A stretch of 64,000 bases of DNA from contig MU128929.1 in assembly GCA_014904985.1 (NCBI GenBank), forward strand, positions 321,911 through 385,910, in the 5' to 3' direction. Below the pieces are notes generated by a model. The model saw nothing but the letters and a program-made list of their open reading frames with translations. It ran no database searches and was not told where the DNA came from. The position numbers were made by a program, and so were the translations under genes. Below are positions 23,591 to 35,364 of the stretch, in pieces (within the stretch, counting starts at the first letter, position 1; each line of letters opens with the position of its first letter). This DNA comes from Hydnum rufescens UP504. Taxonomy: Eukaryota > Basidiomycota > Agaricomycetes > Cantharellales > Hydnaceae.

Positions 23591-24492
23591 CGACAATGCG
23601 CCCAGTCAGGTTAGGAGATCGGGGGGGTTGGGCATTGGTAAACAATTGACCAGCTTGTGGGCCCCGTCCAAAGGCTTCTGCGGGACGACCCGTAGCCTCA
23701 ATTCCTTGCAGAATGTACGCGGCTTCGTCTATTCCGGTGGAACTCTCTTCAGGAGACACCCGAGAGGGAGGAGTGCGGGTTGAGGGAGGATCGGTGGGTT
23801 GCACGGGTTGCCTCTCATCGGTTTGGCCAGATAAGGGGTCCCTGCTTTGAGATATCGAACGACGATGCGGATCATATGCTGTGATGGATTCGAGGGGCCT
23901 TGAGGCGAGTACATTGGAGGGGTCAACTCCTGGGTTGAGGCGAGCCTCCATTTCGCTGATCTCGCCGCTGGTCGTTCCCATTCTCCTCGGCGTCGGTTTC
24001 ACTAGGGACCGCACCATTTCCATCGGGCGACTGCACTGGGCGAGGGTCTTGTAGATGTTCCTGTGACAAAGTGGTGCTGACCCAACAGTGTGCTATTTTC
24101 TCCGTGTCTGCTAGGTTTGAATCGGCACCCTTGCGATTATCCTGTTTTGGGCCCGGCTGTTGGGACAGAGGAGTGGGCACGTTTGTCCAAGTCTCCGGCT
24201 CCATGAGTGAGATCCTTTTCACGTTAGGGTGCTGGATGGCAAATTGGCGCTCCACGGATTGCGTAGCCCCGGCGGCGTGTCTTCCGAAAAGATCGGTAGC
24301 AGCGTTGACCCAGTCTGGTGGGGGCGGACTCTCCCAATATTTCCCGAAGCCTCCATGAAGCAATCCCATGACGACGCCAGCATACCACATAGAGTCTGAC
24401 CCAGGCCTCAGGAAGGGGACGGTTACCTTATTGACGGTGTTCAGAAGGTCCATGACGTGACGGAAATTTAGGTTAGCAAATGTGCTGGCCAT
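22180..24492 (-). CDS. Protein kinase (TKL-like), best preserved copy, possibly frame-broken
   Basis: A long N-terminal region (from ATG 24,492) rich in Pro, Ser and Gln precedes a kinase domain with every key element. These are the Gly-loop SGYSSVWRG (near 23.56 kb), VAIKVLRPSYADQ with the catalytic Lys (near 23.43 kb), the alpha-C Glu in MEMRVWAQLRHENVV (near 23.3 kb), and IIHGDLKG (near 23.0 kb). Then come ICDFGLS and LRFLAPELLEES (near 22.9-22.8 kb), and a C-lobe with WDHDRTNRPS (near 22.55 kb). Introns fit GTGTTC...CCCTAG, GTATGC...CCTCAG and GTGAGA...TTGTAG. The loop HGDLKGxN replaces the usual HRDLKPxN, as in expanded Agaricomycete kinase families. Two places, near 24.0 kb and 22.58 kb, require a change of frame without an intron. 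The duplicated relics at 8.7-9.7 and 14.9-16.0 kb derive from the same ancestor. Confidence 0.65.
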
Positions 24493-24778
24493 GATCTCGA
24501 TATCTCCTGGGTCCCAGAGCTTGAGGCGGTCAGAGGATAATGTTATTGTATCCGGCGCAACGAGTGGTGGAGGAATCAGGCTGCTACGTTCTTGGTCAGA
24601 GGACTTGATTGTGCCGGCGCAACAAGTCGTGGAGGAACTAGACTGCTATCTTCTCGCCTGTCCAACCGCAGCCAGAAGCTATCCACCCCTCATTCTGGCT
24701 TCCAAGGTGCAAGAGGACGGAGTGATAGCCCTGAGGCTTTATTCAGCTACCTGAAATGCAAGGAAGGGACGGGTCATG

Positions 24779-25027
24779 CTAACCCCGCTTTTTGTAGAGC
24801 CTGACTGATGTGACCAAGTAATCCCCCCAGTTGGGATCTGGCAGACTACCACGAAAAGTCTTCGTTATTATGCCATCGTACCGAGAGTTGAAGAGGTCCT
24901 GGACGTGACTGAGGGTCAAGGATACTGGGGTTTCGGCATGTGCGATCGAATCGAAAGAGTCTCCGAGAGAATGAGCACGTGACAGAGAGGATGGGGCCAT
25001 GCTAGGACGCACAGGTGAGATCTCCAC
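24779..25027 (-). CDS. Short open frame resembling the N-terminus of the kinase gene
   Basis: 82 codons. The segment with LSHVQDLFNS...FRGSLPD resembles FRHVMDLLNT...FLRPGSD at the start of the kinase gene 300 bp downstream, suggesting a duplicated N-terminal exon. No other homology seen. Could be a remnant or an upstream exon. Confidence 0.25.
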   Translation of the reverse strand: MEISPVRPSMAPSSLSRAHSLGDSFDSIAHAETPVSLTLSHVQDLFNSRYDGIITKTFRGSLPDPNWGDYLVTSVRLYKKRG

Positions 25028-25655
25028 TGTCCCCGACTCTTATAGAGGGTTTTTAGACGCGATTTTGCCATGAGATCTGGAATTTCAGATCTCCATGGCT
25101 GTGTGTCCAGGCTGTGGGCCACCACTGTGCGTCCATGGCTGTGAGTTGCGGACTCCTAGTGAAATTCAGCCACTAGGACATTAGTCCACCCACTAATCTA
25201 TGGCAGAGTGTGGAAATTTCTGCACGTAATTGGCACGTGGACCCAGCATCCGGCATATACAAGTTCGCGCTTATTATCGTCGTCCTCGTTCTTTCCACGT
25301 CTTCGATTCTTTCTTCCCTTCCTTTCTTCCGCAAAGCCATTACCAGATTGAGACCGGCGCGGGGCCTCGAAGCATTTTGGTTCGTCACCTTGGGCACGGC
25401 GCTGGTTCCTCCACTGTGACGTGTTCGAAGCATCCCATGGGTTAACCCGGTCCTTACGGAGCCCTCGACGACACGAGGTCAACCGTCAAGTGCACATTCA
25501 CTATTGTTCTAAGACCAATTATTGAACTGCGTGCCACAGCATAACTACTCGAACGCCTTAGCGCTTTTCATCTGAGAAAACTTTACAAACCTTCTAAATG
25601 GTACAGATAGGGGCTTAAAATCAAATTCGTTGTCATGGCCAGAAATGGGGGGCTT

Positions 25656-26647
25656 CTAAACAGAGACATCCAAGCCGAAGGAGAAATCACCACCGCCTCC
25701 GCTACAGCATCTGAAAAGGAAAGTTATCAGGAAGAGTCCCCCAATGACACACCCAATGACAATAGCTGCAGTATGGTCGTGGTGCGTATTTTGGGTTGAA
25801 GATGTCGTTGGTGATGCCTAATGATAACCATAAACAAAATGATCCTAAATGAAGGACGAGGAAATTACGAACGGAACCAGATGGCTTTGTAGTCTGTAAT
25901 ATAGACGGGGCGTGTGGTCAGGAAGCTATGAAACAGTGAGGCGCTCAACGTATCACGTACCGTAGCCGTGGCCGTGGTCGATGAAACCGACGATGCATTT
26001 GCCGTTGTAGATGCCAACGACTACAGAGACGTTTAGTACAGTCGGGACACAAGTTGGATGTAAAAGGAACACAGACCGAGACAGATGCGAGGGATATACT
26101 AGCCGATAAAAGAGGATTGGGCTTTGTATGAAAAATGTAAGGCGATCGCAGAAGGGAAAATAGGAGCTGCCCCACCTGAACGGTAAGGATGTCGCTGGCA
26201 ATCGGAGGTGCTGTATAAAGTGAGCATGCACGATACGACAGACAGAGATCGATGGAAATCTCTCACTAATGGAATCTTCTATAACAAACCCGATCTGGGT
26301 GCCCGCGGGGACATCGATTTGCCTGCCACGAAGTTTAGCCTTACTCAAGACAAAATAGATTCAACAGCAAGTTGAAATCACACGTATGTAACGTTATTGT
26401 CTGTGATGATACTCTGAAGCGTCTTATTTGGATTAAACTGTTCAACAGTGAACAGAAAACTTGGCTGAAGGTGCCTCGAGGGGGTCAGAAATGTTGAGAA
26501 AGAGAGAGTGCAGCGAAGACTTGGCACCTGGCCGTTCCATTGGACAGAGTAGGTTGTACCAGCCACTAAAGAGGTGGGGTACACTAGGTTGAGAGCGTAA
26601 GACCTCCAAAAGAAGGCAAAGAGGGCCACCGAGGTGAGGGAGGGCAT
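25656..26647 (-). CDS. Secreted Ser/Thr-rich single-pass membrane protein with Kre9/Knh1-like N-terminus
   Basis: Seven exons join in frame to 174 residues: 26,647-26,528, 26,437-26,384, 26,339-26,267, 26,210-26,176, 26,020-25,961, 25,893-25,873 and 25,817-25,656. The signal peptide is MPSLTSVALFAFFWRSYA. A small beta-rich domain starts LNLVYPTSLVAGTTYSVQW, the opening typical of the fungal Kre9/Knh1-like Ig-fold, and continues QIDVPAGTQIGFVIEDS. A Ser/Thr-rich stalk follows (STTANASSVSSTTATAT), then a membrane segment AIVIGCVIGGLFLITFLF and a short Cys/Gly-rich cytoplasmic tail. It is likely an O-mannosylated cell-surface protein. An ATG 39 nt upstream is in frame, but the chosen start gives the better signal peptide. 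The 21-nt exon is the least certain. Confidence 0.75.
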
Positions 26648-26689
26648 GGTGATGATGGTGCGAATACGAGAGAAGGGGGGACCCATTTG

Positions 26690-29600
26690 CAGCGTTTACA
26701 ACTAGCTTATATGTACGATGATTGTTACCATTCTCAGGGGTTCGAACAGAAGTTTCGTGTTAGAATGAATGTCGAGGCGATGCATTCAACGTCCCTCCAA
26801 ACAGGGCTCGAAAGGGCTTTATGGGGTCCGAGCACCAAACGGGATGACGGTCAATGTTGTCGAACCCCTTGTTGAGTTGTTGTCTTACTTCAATATGTGG
26901 AGAGAGGCTTTCTCGAGACTGCAAGGAAGGTTTGCGCGCTTCTGGAGGATCATTAAAAAGGGGACAAGGGACCTCGCCAGGACCATGCTTGCTAAAAATC
27001 CTATTGAGCCGAATAAACGCCACGTGTTAAATAGGGCGTAGCTTTCCTTCGGTTGCAGAAAATGGGTGCAGCATGCACAGCTATAGAGACACAGCCATGG
27101 ATTTTGTCGGAAAATGAAAATCCGGATGTCGTCGCGACGCAGAGTCAGGTCGCTGATACCCACTCGCCTATTCAAGTGGTTGAGATGCGCTGAAATGCCT
27201 GATCTCGGTAAGATGCTACTGGATACGCCCCTTCAGACATGTTGCAATAAAAACATCCCCGGTTTGTTATTCATCTGTGGTAACTATACTTAGTGTAAAT
27301 AGGGTCGTGCAACGACCTCCCAGCACGCACGAAGAAATATCCGCTCGTAAAATATATCGAGTTCAGCTTCCGTGATTTGTCTCGTGTGGATGGCCGGTGG
27401 AGGATATTGGATATTACAGTAATGCACTGTACACAGTGCCTCTAAAAATATGTTGACCACGCATCGATAGCCGAGGGAATTAACAAAGGGATATTGAAAT
27501 TCTTCAGAGGCGAACACCGAAACCGAGCAGCAGACACCCACACCCCTCTCAGAGTTGAAGAATCGGCGGAGCCCCTTAGATTCGCACAACGAGAAGAAAG
27601 CTAGGCGTTTGATCGGAGCTCAAGCAAACACTTGAGGGAACTTCGGTACATCCCGCAAGTAGTGTGGTCACAGGTCACAACAGTCGGTCACAGATTGAAT
27701 GGCTTCCATATTTGGGGGTCAAATTTTTCTTGCTGATCTAATCGGGCCTGTCATCATTGACACAGATCCAGATGTGAGTGGTACATGCCAATGCCCAGAA
27801 GCCTCATGCCTGTTAACCCCTCGTGGCCGCTTGGTCACATTGCTTAAATGGGGTTGGTTACAGTCACGGCCCCCACATCAAGGTGCCTGGGGCACGTGAA
27901 AATCACGTGATAACCAAGGAACAGCTGCATATACAACTGAAAATGAATGCTGGAGTGTACATGTAGGTCCTGATGCTTTCCATTTGGCAGTTCGTATTCA
28001 AGCATCTTTAGTTGTATTTCTTGGATTGCGGAGCGCAAACACATTTGTGGATGCATTACTGCCACCCACATGGTTTTCAGAATGTGTCCAGTGATTTGCA
28101 TAACGCCTCAGGTGATGGGTTAGAAAATGTTGGCATTCTGATCTGATGGAATATTAAAGGAGAATGATCCATGCGAGGAATTGTACATACGCTGTGGACA
28201 AAAGGGAAGGTCAACGTTCCGTCCAGTGCAATTCATTGACGTCATGCGGTCGCAATGATGGTCGCGTCCTCGAGATTTCTGTCCAATGATAAGGATAAGT
28301 AATAGGAATGTGTTGAATAGGAAGTGCAGGCCTATCCCTAAAGCAGTGAACCAATTAAAGACCACAGGTTCGCATCCAACCCCAATCGCGATAGTTCGCC
28401 ATCGAGTCCGCGACGGCCTAGTCCAGTGTTTCGCTTCATCCAGCACTGCGGTTGTGGTATGTAGACAATGGATATATCCCTTGTGACTTCTCCCGAGAGC
28501 GCCAGGCTCGAGTCAGTCGAGCTCTAAGGCAATATGTCAGTGGATGAACGTACGTTCGAATGTTGTCCCCAGTGGACGAACTGGAATTTGCACCTGCATA
28601 CTACTGTAGCCACAACAAGCAGAAGAGGAATGATCACAATTCTGGAGACTATGAAAACTTGGGTGGGTTCCGGCTAGCTTGCCAAACTAGTCCGAGGCAC
28701 GAGCAACTCGTTTAAAGGCCAGATAAGCGCCAATAAAGCGAACTGAGTGAGATGAATGATTATGTAATACGATCACGAACGCTTCGAATTACAGTAAGCT
28801 TTCATTATCTCACTCCCCTTTCCTCACAAGCTTGCTTGTACGCGCGCTGTACGGCCAAGCAACACGTCAATTCTCACCCACCCACCTTCCCTTTTGTCAA
28901 CCAAAACATTGCGCCCGAGTTTGGGTGGCGTAGTCTTGCCTCTCAGTTTCTCGTGCGCTCCGAGGTTGCCTTAGCGGTTCCCAGAGTAAGGGGGCTGCAG
29001 CTACCTGCTAGCTCCCTTTCTCCATTCCATGCTCTCGCCCTTTGGAATGCGATTGATCACGTAATCTCAGGCCGCTTCGGCAACTTCCACCCATACCGAA
29101 CATGAATTCCAGCGCAGATTGCTAAAATCCCGATCCCTGACTAACCCTCATCAAGCTGGAATTCCAGTTTGCGCATTTAGCTTATCTGGCCCCATAATTA
29201 GATCGTATGCGTCATAGACAGTCTGGTTATCAGGGTCAATTGCAAACGACGGACCATGTAAATACCGGCTGTTACCGGTTCGTCCTCAACCACCCTTCCA
29301 AGCTGGCTCCAACTACGGGGCTGCCTCACATCTCTCTGCTGTCTCCCACTCTAGACCAGTGGAACCGGTCTCGCTGCTTTCTACGCCTATTTGGATGTCT
29401 CCATGTCTCCTCTCTGTCCTCTCTAGCCCTGCCTCGTAACCGCAATACATAGATGCTCAGTGTATGGTGGTCATGGTCAGACGCAAGCTATAGGTTTACC
29501 AAGATCAATGGTTCCTTCTTATGTGGCCGAGTTAGGCGATTACTCCAATAGGGGGACACCCGAGCAGCGGCACTGTTTTTCGCCTTGTGTGCCGTGTTCC

Positions 29601-29980
29601 CCTAGGTGCATTCTTCTCAGTACTATCTAGACTAAGCAAGGGCTTCAAATCTATGTCAATATATGATGGCAGCCATGGATCAACTACCGTGATGTCTGGA
29701 AGCTATGATGATCGAGTGAGTGTTCAGGGGGCTTCTTCGACCCATCGAATGATTACAGCGACCTGTTTGTGCAAGTATTTCCTTGGGCGGCTTTCGTATT
29801 TTTCAGGCTCTTTGTCGAAAATAGTCCCCGATCACTCAAATAGGATGCTTCGTGCACTTTTTTCAACCGTCCTCCGAGATTTAGAGGACCCTTCTTTGTT
29901 TCCCTGAAGTCCCACCAAAAACCGTTACTTGGTGGTGGGGATATTGCTAGCTGTGCATCGGGGGGAATACTCTTCCAAGA
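26690..29980. other. No confidently supported gene
   Basis: A minus-strand open frame at 28,120-28,446 contains a hydrophobic stretch (NWFTALGIGLHFLFNTFLLL) and, further upstream on the same strand, IVIIPLLLVVATVVC, so a small membrane protein gene between about 28.1 and 28.65 kb is possible. I recognise no family and could not build a continuous model. The rest shows only short random frames. Confidence 0.3.
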
Positions 29981-29989
29981 CTTGGAGCT

Positions 29990-31720
29990 TCAATTTCCTG
30001 GGCAATGAGTAATTGTCCATCTAAGCTTATGTCGGGGAGGTCGTGTCTTGCCTGATTACTAGGGCGTATGGTTCACCCCGCCCTCGATAGTCGCGACGCA
30101 TCGGGACTGAAGCACCGTCCTCGGGGAGGGTGCTTCTTTCTTTGGATTTAAACGTGTTCGCTAAGGCCAACGTGGTGGTGACCTTTGCGAGCCCGTCGTA
30201 GGGTCCGCCGGTTCTCAGTCACCTAACTTTAGGGGAATATAGCATGGTGCCCCGCCGCTGATCATCGAAAAATTGCTGAAGTCCATGGGCTGAGGTGTCT
30301 CGGTATACCACGAAACGATATCTCACTCCACCGACTTCGAAATGACGTTCCATATCCACTTACTTCCTGGCGTCTTCTGAAAGTCCAATCAATAGTCAAG
30401 CCTTGAGTCTTGAGTATGATTTTGGCCTTGAATCGTGGAAGATGGGTTTGACGGCCTGGTCAGGAACACCCTCCGCCATGCCGAGCGTCTATGATGTCGA
30501 TGGGATCTCTGCCAGCCAAGGCTGCACCGTCTGCTGTGACGACCCCTTCAATCCATTGGGGGGCAGGCGATTGTTGGGAGACGTTGGCTGGCCTGATCCA
30601 TGCTCTTGGTTCCATTCATTGCGCCAGTGGGAACCCCGACGAATGAGGATGGCGTGACCGGCGGCGGCGGAGCCTCAATCCACCATTGCTCCGGATTTGG
30701 TGAGTATAGGCTCGTTCGTTATACCTCATTCAAAATTCTTACTGTGCGATGTGTAGTGGAGAGGGATGCCAAGAACGCTGCGTACTCTGAGGAAGTATAT
30801 TTGTCTATTTCGAGGAGCTGGTGAAGGAGAATGCGGGTGAACACGGAATACTGATCGTTTATATACCCTAGAGATGAGCCTGATCGCGCGACGAATGTAA
30901 AGAAACATGCTGTTCGTTCACAATGGGGGAGGAAACCTCTATTTTGGTAATTCGCGCTGCTTCCCATGTCTCTTATTTTTGGCACAGCGTCCCTGGGACT
31001 CGACGCATGAACTTGGACCTTAAATTCCGCCACGCGGGGGCCCTGATCCAGAGAGATCAACGTGACATTGTTTGGTCGGCGGGTACAAATCAGCTAGGGA
31101 TTTACACAGTGCATGTACTGTAAGTATAGGCGATAGATCGCCGAGGACAATGCGGACATAACAGGAAGTGCCGAGGGCACCGCATTGTCGGCTGGCATCC
31201 GAGTCAGCTGCTACCTCCAACGCTCCGTCGGCACCTCCGACATTCTGTCGGCGCCTCCGATGCTCCGTCGGTGCCTCCGACACTGGGGCCGATCAAACTC
31301 GGCCGCGGACTTACTCCGCCAATAGTTGAGGGCCATGATCGCCGTCGTACGTGGGGATTTATGTGGCGCTCTTTGAATTCGACACGCGCCATCTGGGGAT
31401 TCTGTGATTTCCAGTGACACATGTCGTTTGTGGCTCATTGGGTAGGTCGGATCCCAGGCTTTCTAGGGGTTCTGGGAATGTGTAAGATTGAAAATGACAT
31501 TGCCCTTTATCTTAGATAAGATTATAATACATTTTCAGGCTGTGATTTATAGTAAGCAAAAAGAGCTGCGGCTTGGCACTCATTCACCATCTACTTCTAT
31601 TGTGACAAATCATGATGGATCGCCCACGAGGGAGGGTTCTGATGGGCCTGTAATCCCCGACTCGGAAATTGGGAACTTACAGTAACGCACTACGAAGAAC
31701 CGGGGCCAGGGGCGGTTCCT
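29990..31720. repeat. Module I, copy E (degenerate)
   Basis: 29,997-30,250 matches the family gene region near 6,995-7,250, 30,830-30,910 matches 7,790-7,900, and 31,370-31,530 matches 8,290-8,450. The EIDKYTSSEYAAFLASLS segment (near 30.8 kb, minus) is the eroded N-terminus of the family protein. No frame is intact. Confidence 0.6.
31215..31283. repeat. 20-bp minisatellite, about 3.5 units
   Basis: Tandem units of the form CTCCRAYRYTCYGTCGGYRC, at 31,215, 31,235, 31,255 and a partial at 31,275. They sit inside the degenerate module I copy. Confidence 0.8.
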
Positions 31721-31795
31721 CAAGATCCGCGCAAAACATGTAGGCATGCCTCCTTGATGGTAAAGAGTAAGTAATCAGTCGGAGATTGTGAAGTC

Positions 31796-34440
31796 TAATT
31801 GACTAGAGGAAGCGATTAGATAATCCATGCATTGTGGCCAAGTCGACCAAATCATCGCAATATTTTCAGGATTCGAATGACAACGGGCGTTTAAACGGAT
31901 CGGGAATTGTTTCTCACTATCTATGAAGTCTGCCAACGGCTAGAAGGTCCAGTAAAACAAATTTACATTCAATGCTGCTGCTTCGCATGCTGCACAACTT
32001 TGTGCATCAGCTCAACCCATTCTCCCACTCCTTTCTCCCCCACTCCTCGCACCCAATCCTCAGAAACTCCTGATTTCACCAACTTCGCCCATTCCTTCCG
32101 CATCACAGGCGTGTCCCCCCAAACTTGTGCCTCCCATGACTGCACTTCCCACCCTTTCTTTCCTGCCAACGCAAGCAACTCCCTACGATACTCGAATTGG
32201 TCTTCCAGCTCCGGGTCCCCGTGACGGAAACGATGCCACTGTTCCGCAATGTACGATAGCTTCGATTTTGACCGCTTATGCAAAATATTGTATCGTTCCG
32301 AGATCTTCGCCTCTTCCGCAGCACGGTCCAACTTGTCTCCATTCAGGAAAATCGTCGCAATAGCTTGCGATTGATCCTCGAACGTAGGGAATGGCACGAG
32401 TAGTGTAGGAAGACCGACGAACGCGAGTGTCCGTGGCGAATAATCACGCAGAGGGAAGATATGGCGCGCCAGAGGGTATATGTGCGACGTGGAACTGAAA
32501 AGGTGATCAGGGAGGGGACAGTCCAGAGGGCGGGTTGGCGTCTGGGACCAAGCCCTCCATCGAGGGGAAAGAGAATGTGTAGCCTGTAGCGAAAATGATA
32601 TGTTCAATCCCAGTATCCGATGTTCCGTCTTCGTAATCCACTCGATTGTCCTCCGGGTGGAGTGCTATGACACGCCCCCTCATCAGAATCGCACCTTCAT
32701 CCGTTCGGCTCGCGCCCGGCGCAGAACGATAGACAACACGGGCGGTCTGGGTCAGTTCGTTGCTGATATCCATTCCAGTCGGTCCTGCACCAACGACGAG
32801 GACATTCAAGCCTCGGAAGGGGGAGGGTTCTCGATACGAGACCGCATGTGTGAACTTCCTTCCTGTGCCTTCCCATTCTCCAATACCAGGGATCGAAGGG
32901 AGTCGCGGTTTGCGATAACTTCCATTTGCGAAAATCATCGCATCGTAGAGGCCCTTGACTGGACGCTTATCCTTGTCGCCCTCGACCGCAATCAGCTCCC
33001 ATTTCGAGATCTCGGTATTCCAGCGCAAAGATTCCACCGATGTCAAGAATCGAATGTGGCGTCTTAGATCGAAGTGGTCCGCATACGCTCGAAGGTAGTC
33101 AAGCACATGCGAAGCAGGAGGAAAGAGAGACGTAGAAGGAGGGAACAAGAAGTCATGAAACGCCATTATGGGGTGGGGCCCCATTGTCGTCAGAGAGTTG
33201 TACAGCGGCGTCGGGGGGACAGGATCGTCGTAGCCAGAATAGACCACACTTTCGCCGGGATCTTCATTCATCCACATTCCTCCAATGTCCTTCCTGGCTT
33301 CGAATGCATGAATCTCCCAAGGAGCATTGGGACCTTTGAGTTCTGGCCTATCGACGAAGACTCTGAGGGCGGCGAGACCAGCGGCTCCTCCTCCACCTTG
33401 TCGTGTTCCGTGTTAGAGATGATGATGGCCTTGGGATGAAGAGGACTGACCTATGACCGCAATACGTTTTTTGGGGCACCGTTCATGTTGTGGAGATAAG
33501 AATGTTTCGTTGGGCGAGCGAGGGCTAGGAGGACCTTTGAGGGTTGGCATCCAGCTCAGAAAAAAGGCAAATTTAAGGACTTCGGGGCCCATTCTAGGAT
33601 CCAAAAACGGGTTAGGGGCCAGATAGTGAGAGCGTACTGGGTACCCACAAGAATTTGCAAACATCTCACCCAAATTTCGGCATCACCGAGGATGTTGCAG
33701 CAGGGCTTTATGAAGCATCATGCCGACCTTCATCACTGTCTGCTTGAACCCCTTTCTTCTTCCACTCTTAGCTTTCCGGCTTGCGTTTTTAGTGAACGAT
33801 TCCTCGCAGTCCACAGTCTTGCGCAAGTCCGAGTGCCAATCAGGATATGTCTATCTGGAGGGATTATGCTATCCAGGGTTGGGTAGCCTATTACGCGGGG
33901 AACCCGCGGGGCCACAAAGGTGCCTCCCACGCGGATTGAAATCCTTCCCTGCAGGGTCAGAATCTGCCGGATTTGGCTGTAGATAAAAATACACTACCGT
34001 TGGAGATTCAACTTAAAAGCCTCACTACTTACCCTCGGAACAAGTGGGAAGACGCACACTAGAATAAGAACCTGAGCACGGCTTCTGAAAACATCCGCAA
34101 GGACGTCACGTGTTTACGCTCCCGGGGACTCCCTCGCGGAGATTACCCACGGGTTTCCAAAGCAGTGCAGTCTAGGGTTGGAAATCCCAGACAAGCACGG
34201 AAAACCAATATGTGCGGCGGCAGACTCACCTACTGTTCCTTAGGTGGTTTTGCCGTGACTCGGCATGTGCTCGGCCTCCAGACGGTTCTGGAGACTTGAG
34301 GTCGGCTCAAGCCGAACGACTCTAAATCAATTCAGTTGGGTTCTGTTCGGCTCGCCTCAGCTTGGTGACATTCGACTCCACTCACGACTCGAGCCGACTT
34401 CCACCATGGGTCATGGCAATACTATTTCCTGGGTGTTCGG
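31796..34440 (+). repeat. Left arm of the large inverted repeat
   Basis: Reverse complement of about 35,365-37,882. The coding core is nearly identical, while the 3' flank and especially the inner flank (33.7-34.4 kb) are clearly diverged with small indels. Outer boundary judged by loss of similarity beyond the GATTAGATAATC / GATTATCTGATT words. Confidence 0.85.
31969..33486 (-). pseudogene. Flavin-dependent monooxygenase, broken copy
   Basis: Near-identical to the intact gene at 36,176-37,692. Exon 1 (33,486-33,451) lacks one T relative to the intact copy (near 33,476), so it reads into a stop at the exon end. Exon 2 from 33,396 has one extra base near 32,525 (CCGCCCTCTGG versus GCGCCCTTGG), giving a stop shortly after. 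The rest of the frame stays open to the normal stop at 31,969, and most other differences are synonymous or single conservative changes. This indicates very recent loss, or two sequence errors. The intron position is conserved. Confidence 0.85.
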
Positions 34441-35364
34441 ATGGTCAAATTCCCAAAAACTGAACTGGTTCTTCCCACCTTACTAGGGGACAGACGCCAC
34501 ATAAGGCCACGCCGGGATCTACTTGAATAAAGCTCTATGGTATCGCAATTTTATTGCTAATCAATCGTCCACTTCTAATGTGATGTATAACCAAGGAGGC
34601 TAGCAGCCAACCAAATATTAGATGGCTGGGTGCCAGTCTCCAGAGCCTCGCCTAGCACTATGTGATGTCTGCCCCTGTTGAGGTGAGGAAAACTCCTTTG
34701 GGGTTCGGGAACAACACTCAGGAAATAGTATCCCTAAGTGTGTTGGCAATGACCTGTACCAGTTATTACCATTATATGATCCAGATTAAGCATCCATGGT
34801 TATTAGACTCAAATCCTACATGGGAATATTCCCAATACTCTTGTGAAATTTACCCCTTAATTATAGGTCTGTTCAATTGCCATGGGGAGATTGTTTTCAT
34901 TATTTTTATAACAACCAATAGCCATGAGCAATGATTCTTTCTATTTATTTGATCTTCCCATGGGAATGGCATCTGAGTCAAGCCTCGTTGGCCCTCTCCG
35001 GCACTGACCTACTAAAACAGGATATTATCTCTAAAGGACGGAAGCCTGACACAGCCACCAAAGTTGATTTCAGTACCTCTCAGGAAAACACGATTTCTGG
35101 ACAGAAGATCACATGGAAATCACTTGAACATGAAGAAAAATACCATGGCTACAAGATGTAGTGTTCAAACCCCAAATTTATGGCCTCAGGTTCAGTAATG
35201 GTGGTAAAATGCACAGATTTACCCAGTATACTATCTTGGATAGTCAAATTTTTAGGATTTGAAAACAAATGAAGATATGATGTTTTCATTACCGCAGTAC
35301 GGGTATTATGATTGTGTGAGGCCAAAAACATGCAACCATTTGCTGTCGACACCTCTACGTAAGA
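34441..35364. other. Spacer of the inverted repeat, no gene
   Basis: AT-richer than its flanks, with open frames under 95 codons and no recognisable product. It contains several CCATGG words and no similarity to the arms. Confidence 0.5.

Noticed and set aside
29587..29907. WD40-like repeat (SGSYDDRVSV)
   Set aside because: Only one short motif, with no second repeat and no splice model.
31969..33067. Plus-strand frames of 105-155 codons over the left monooxygenase
   Set aside because: Antisense shadows of the monooxygenase coding sequence, mirrored at the right arm.
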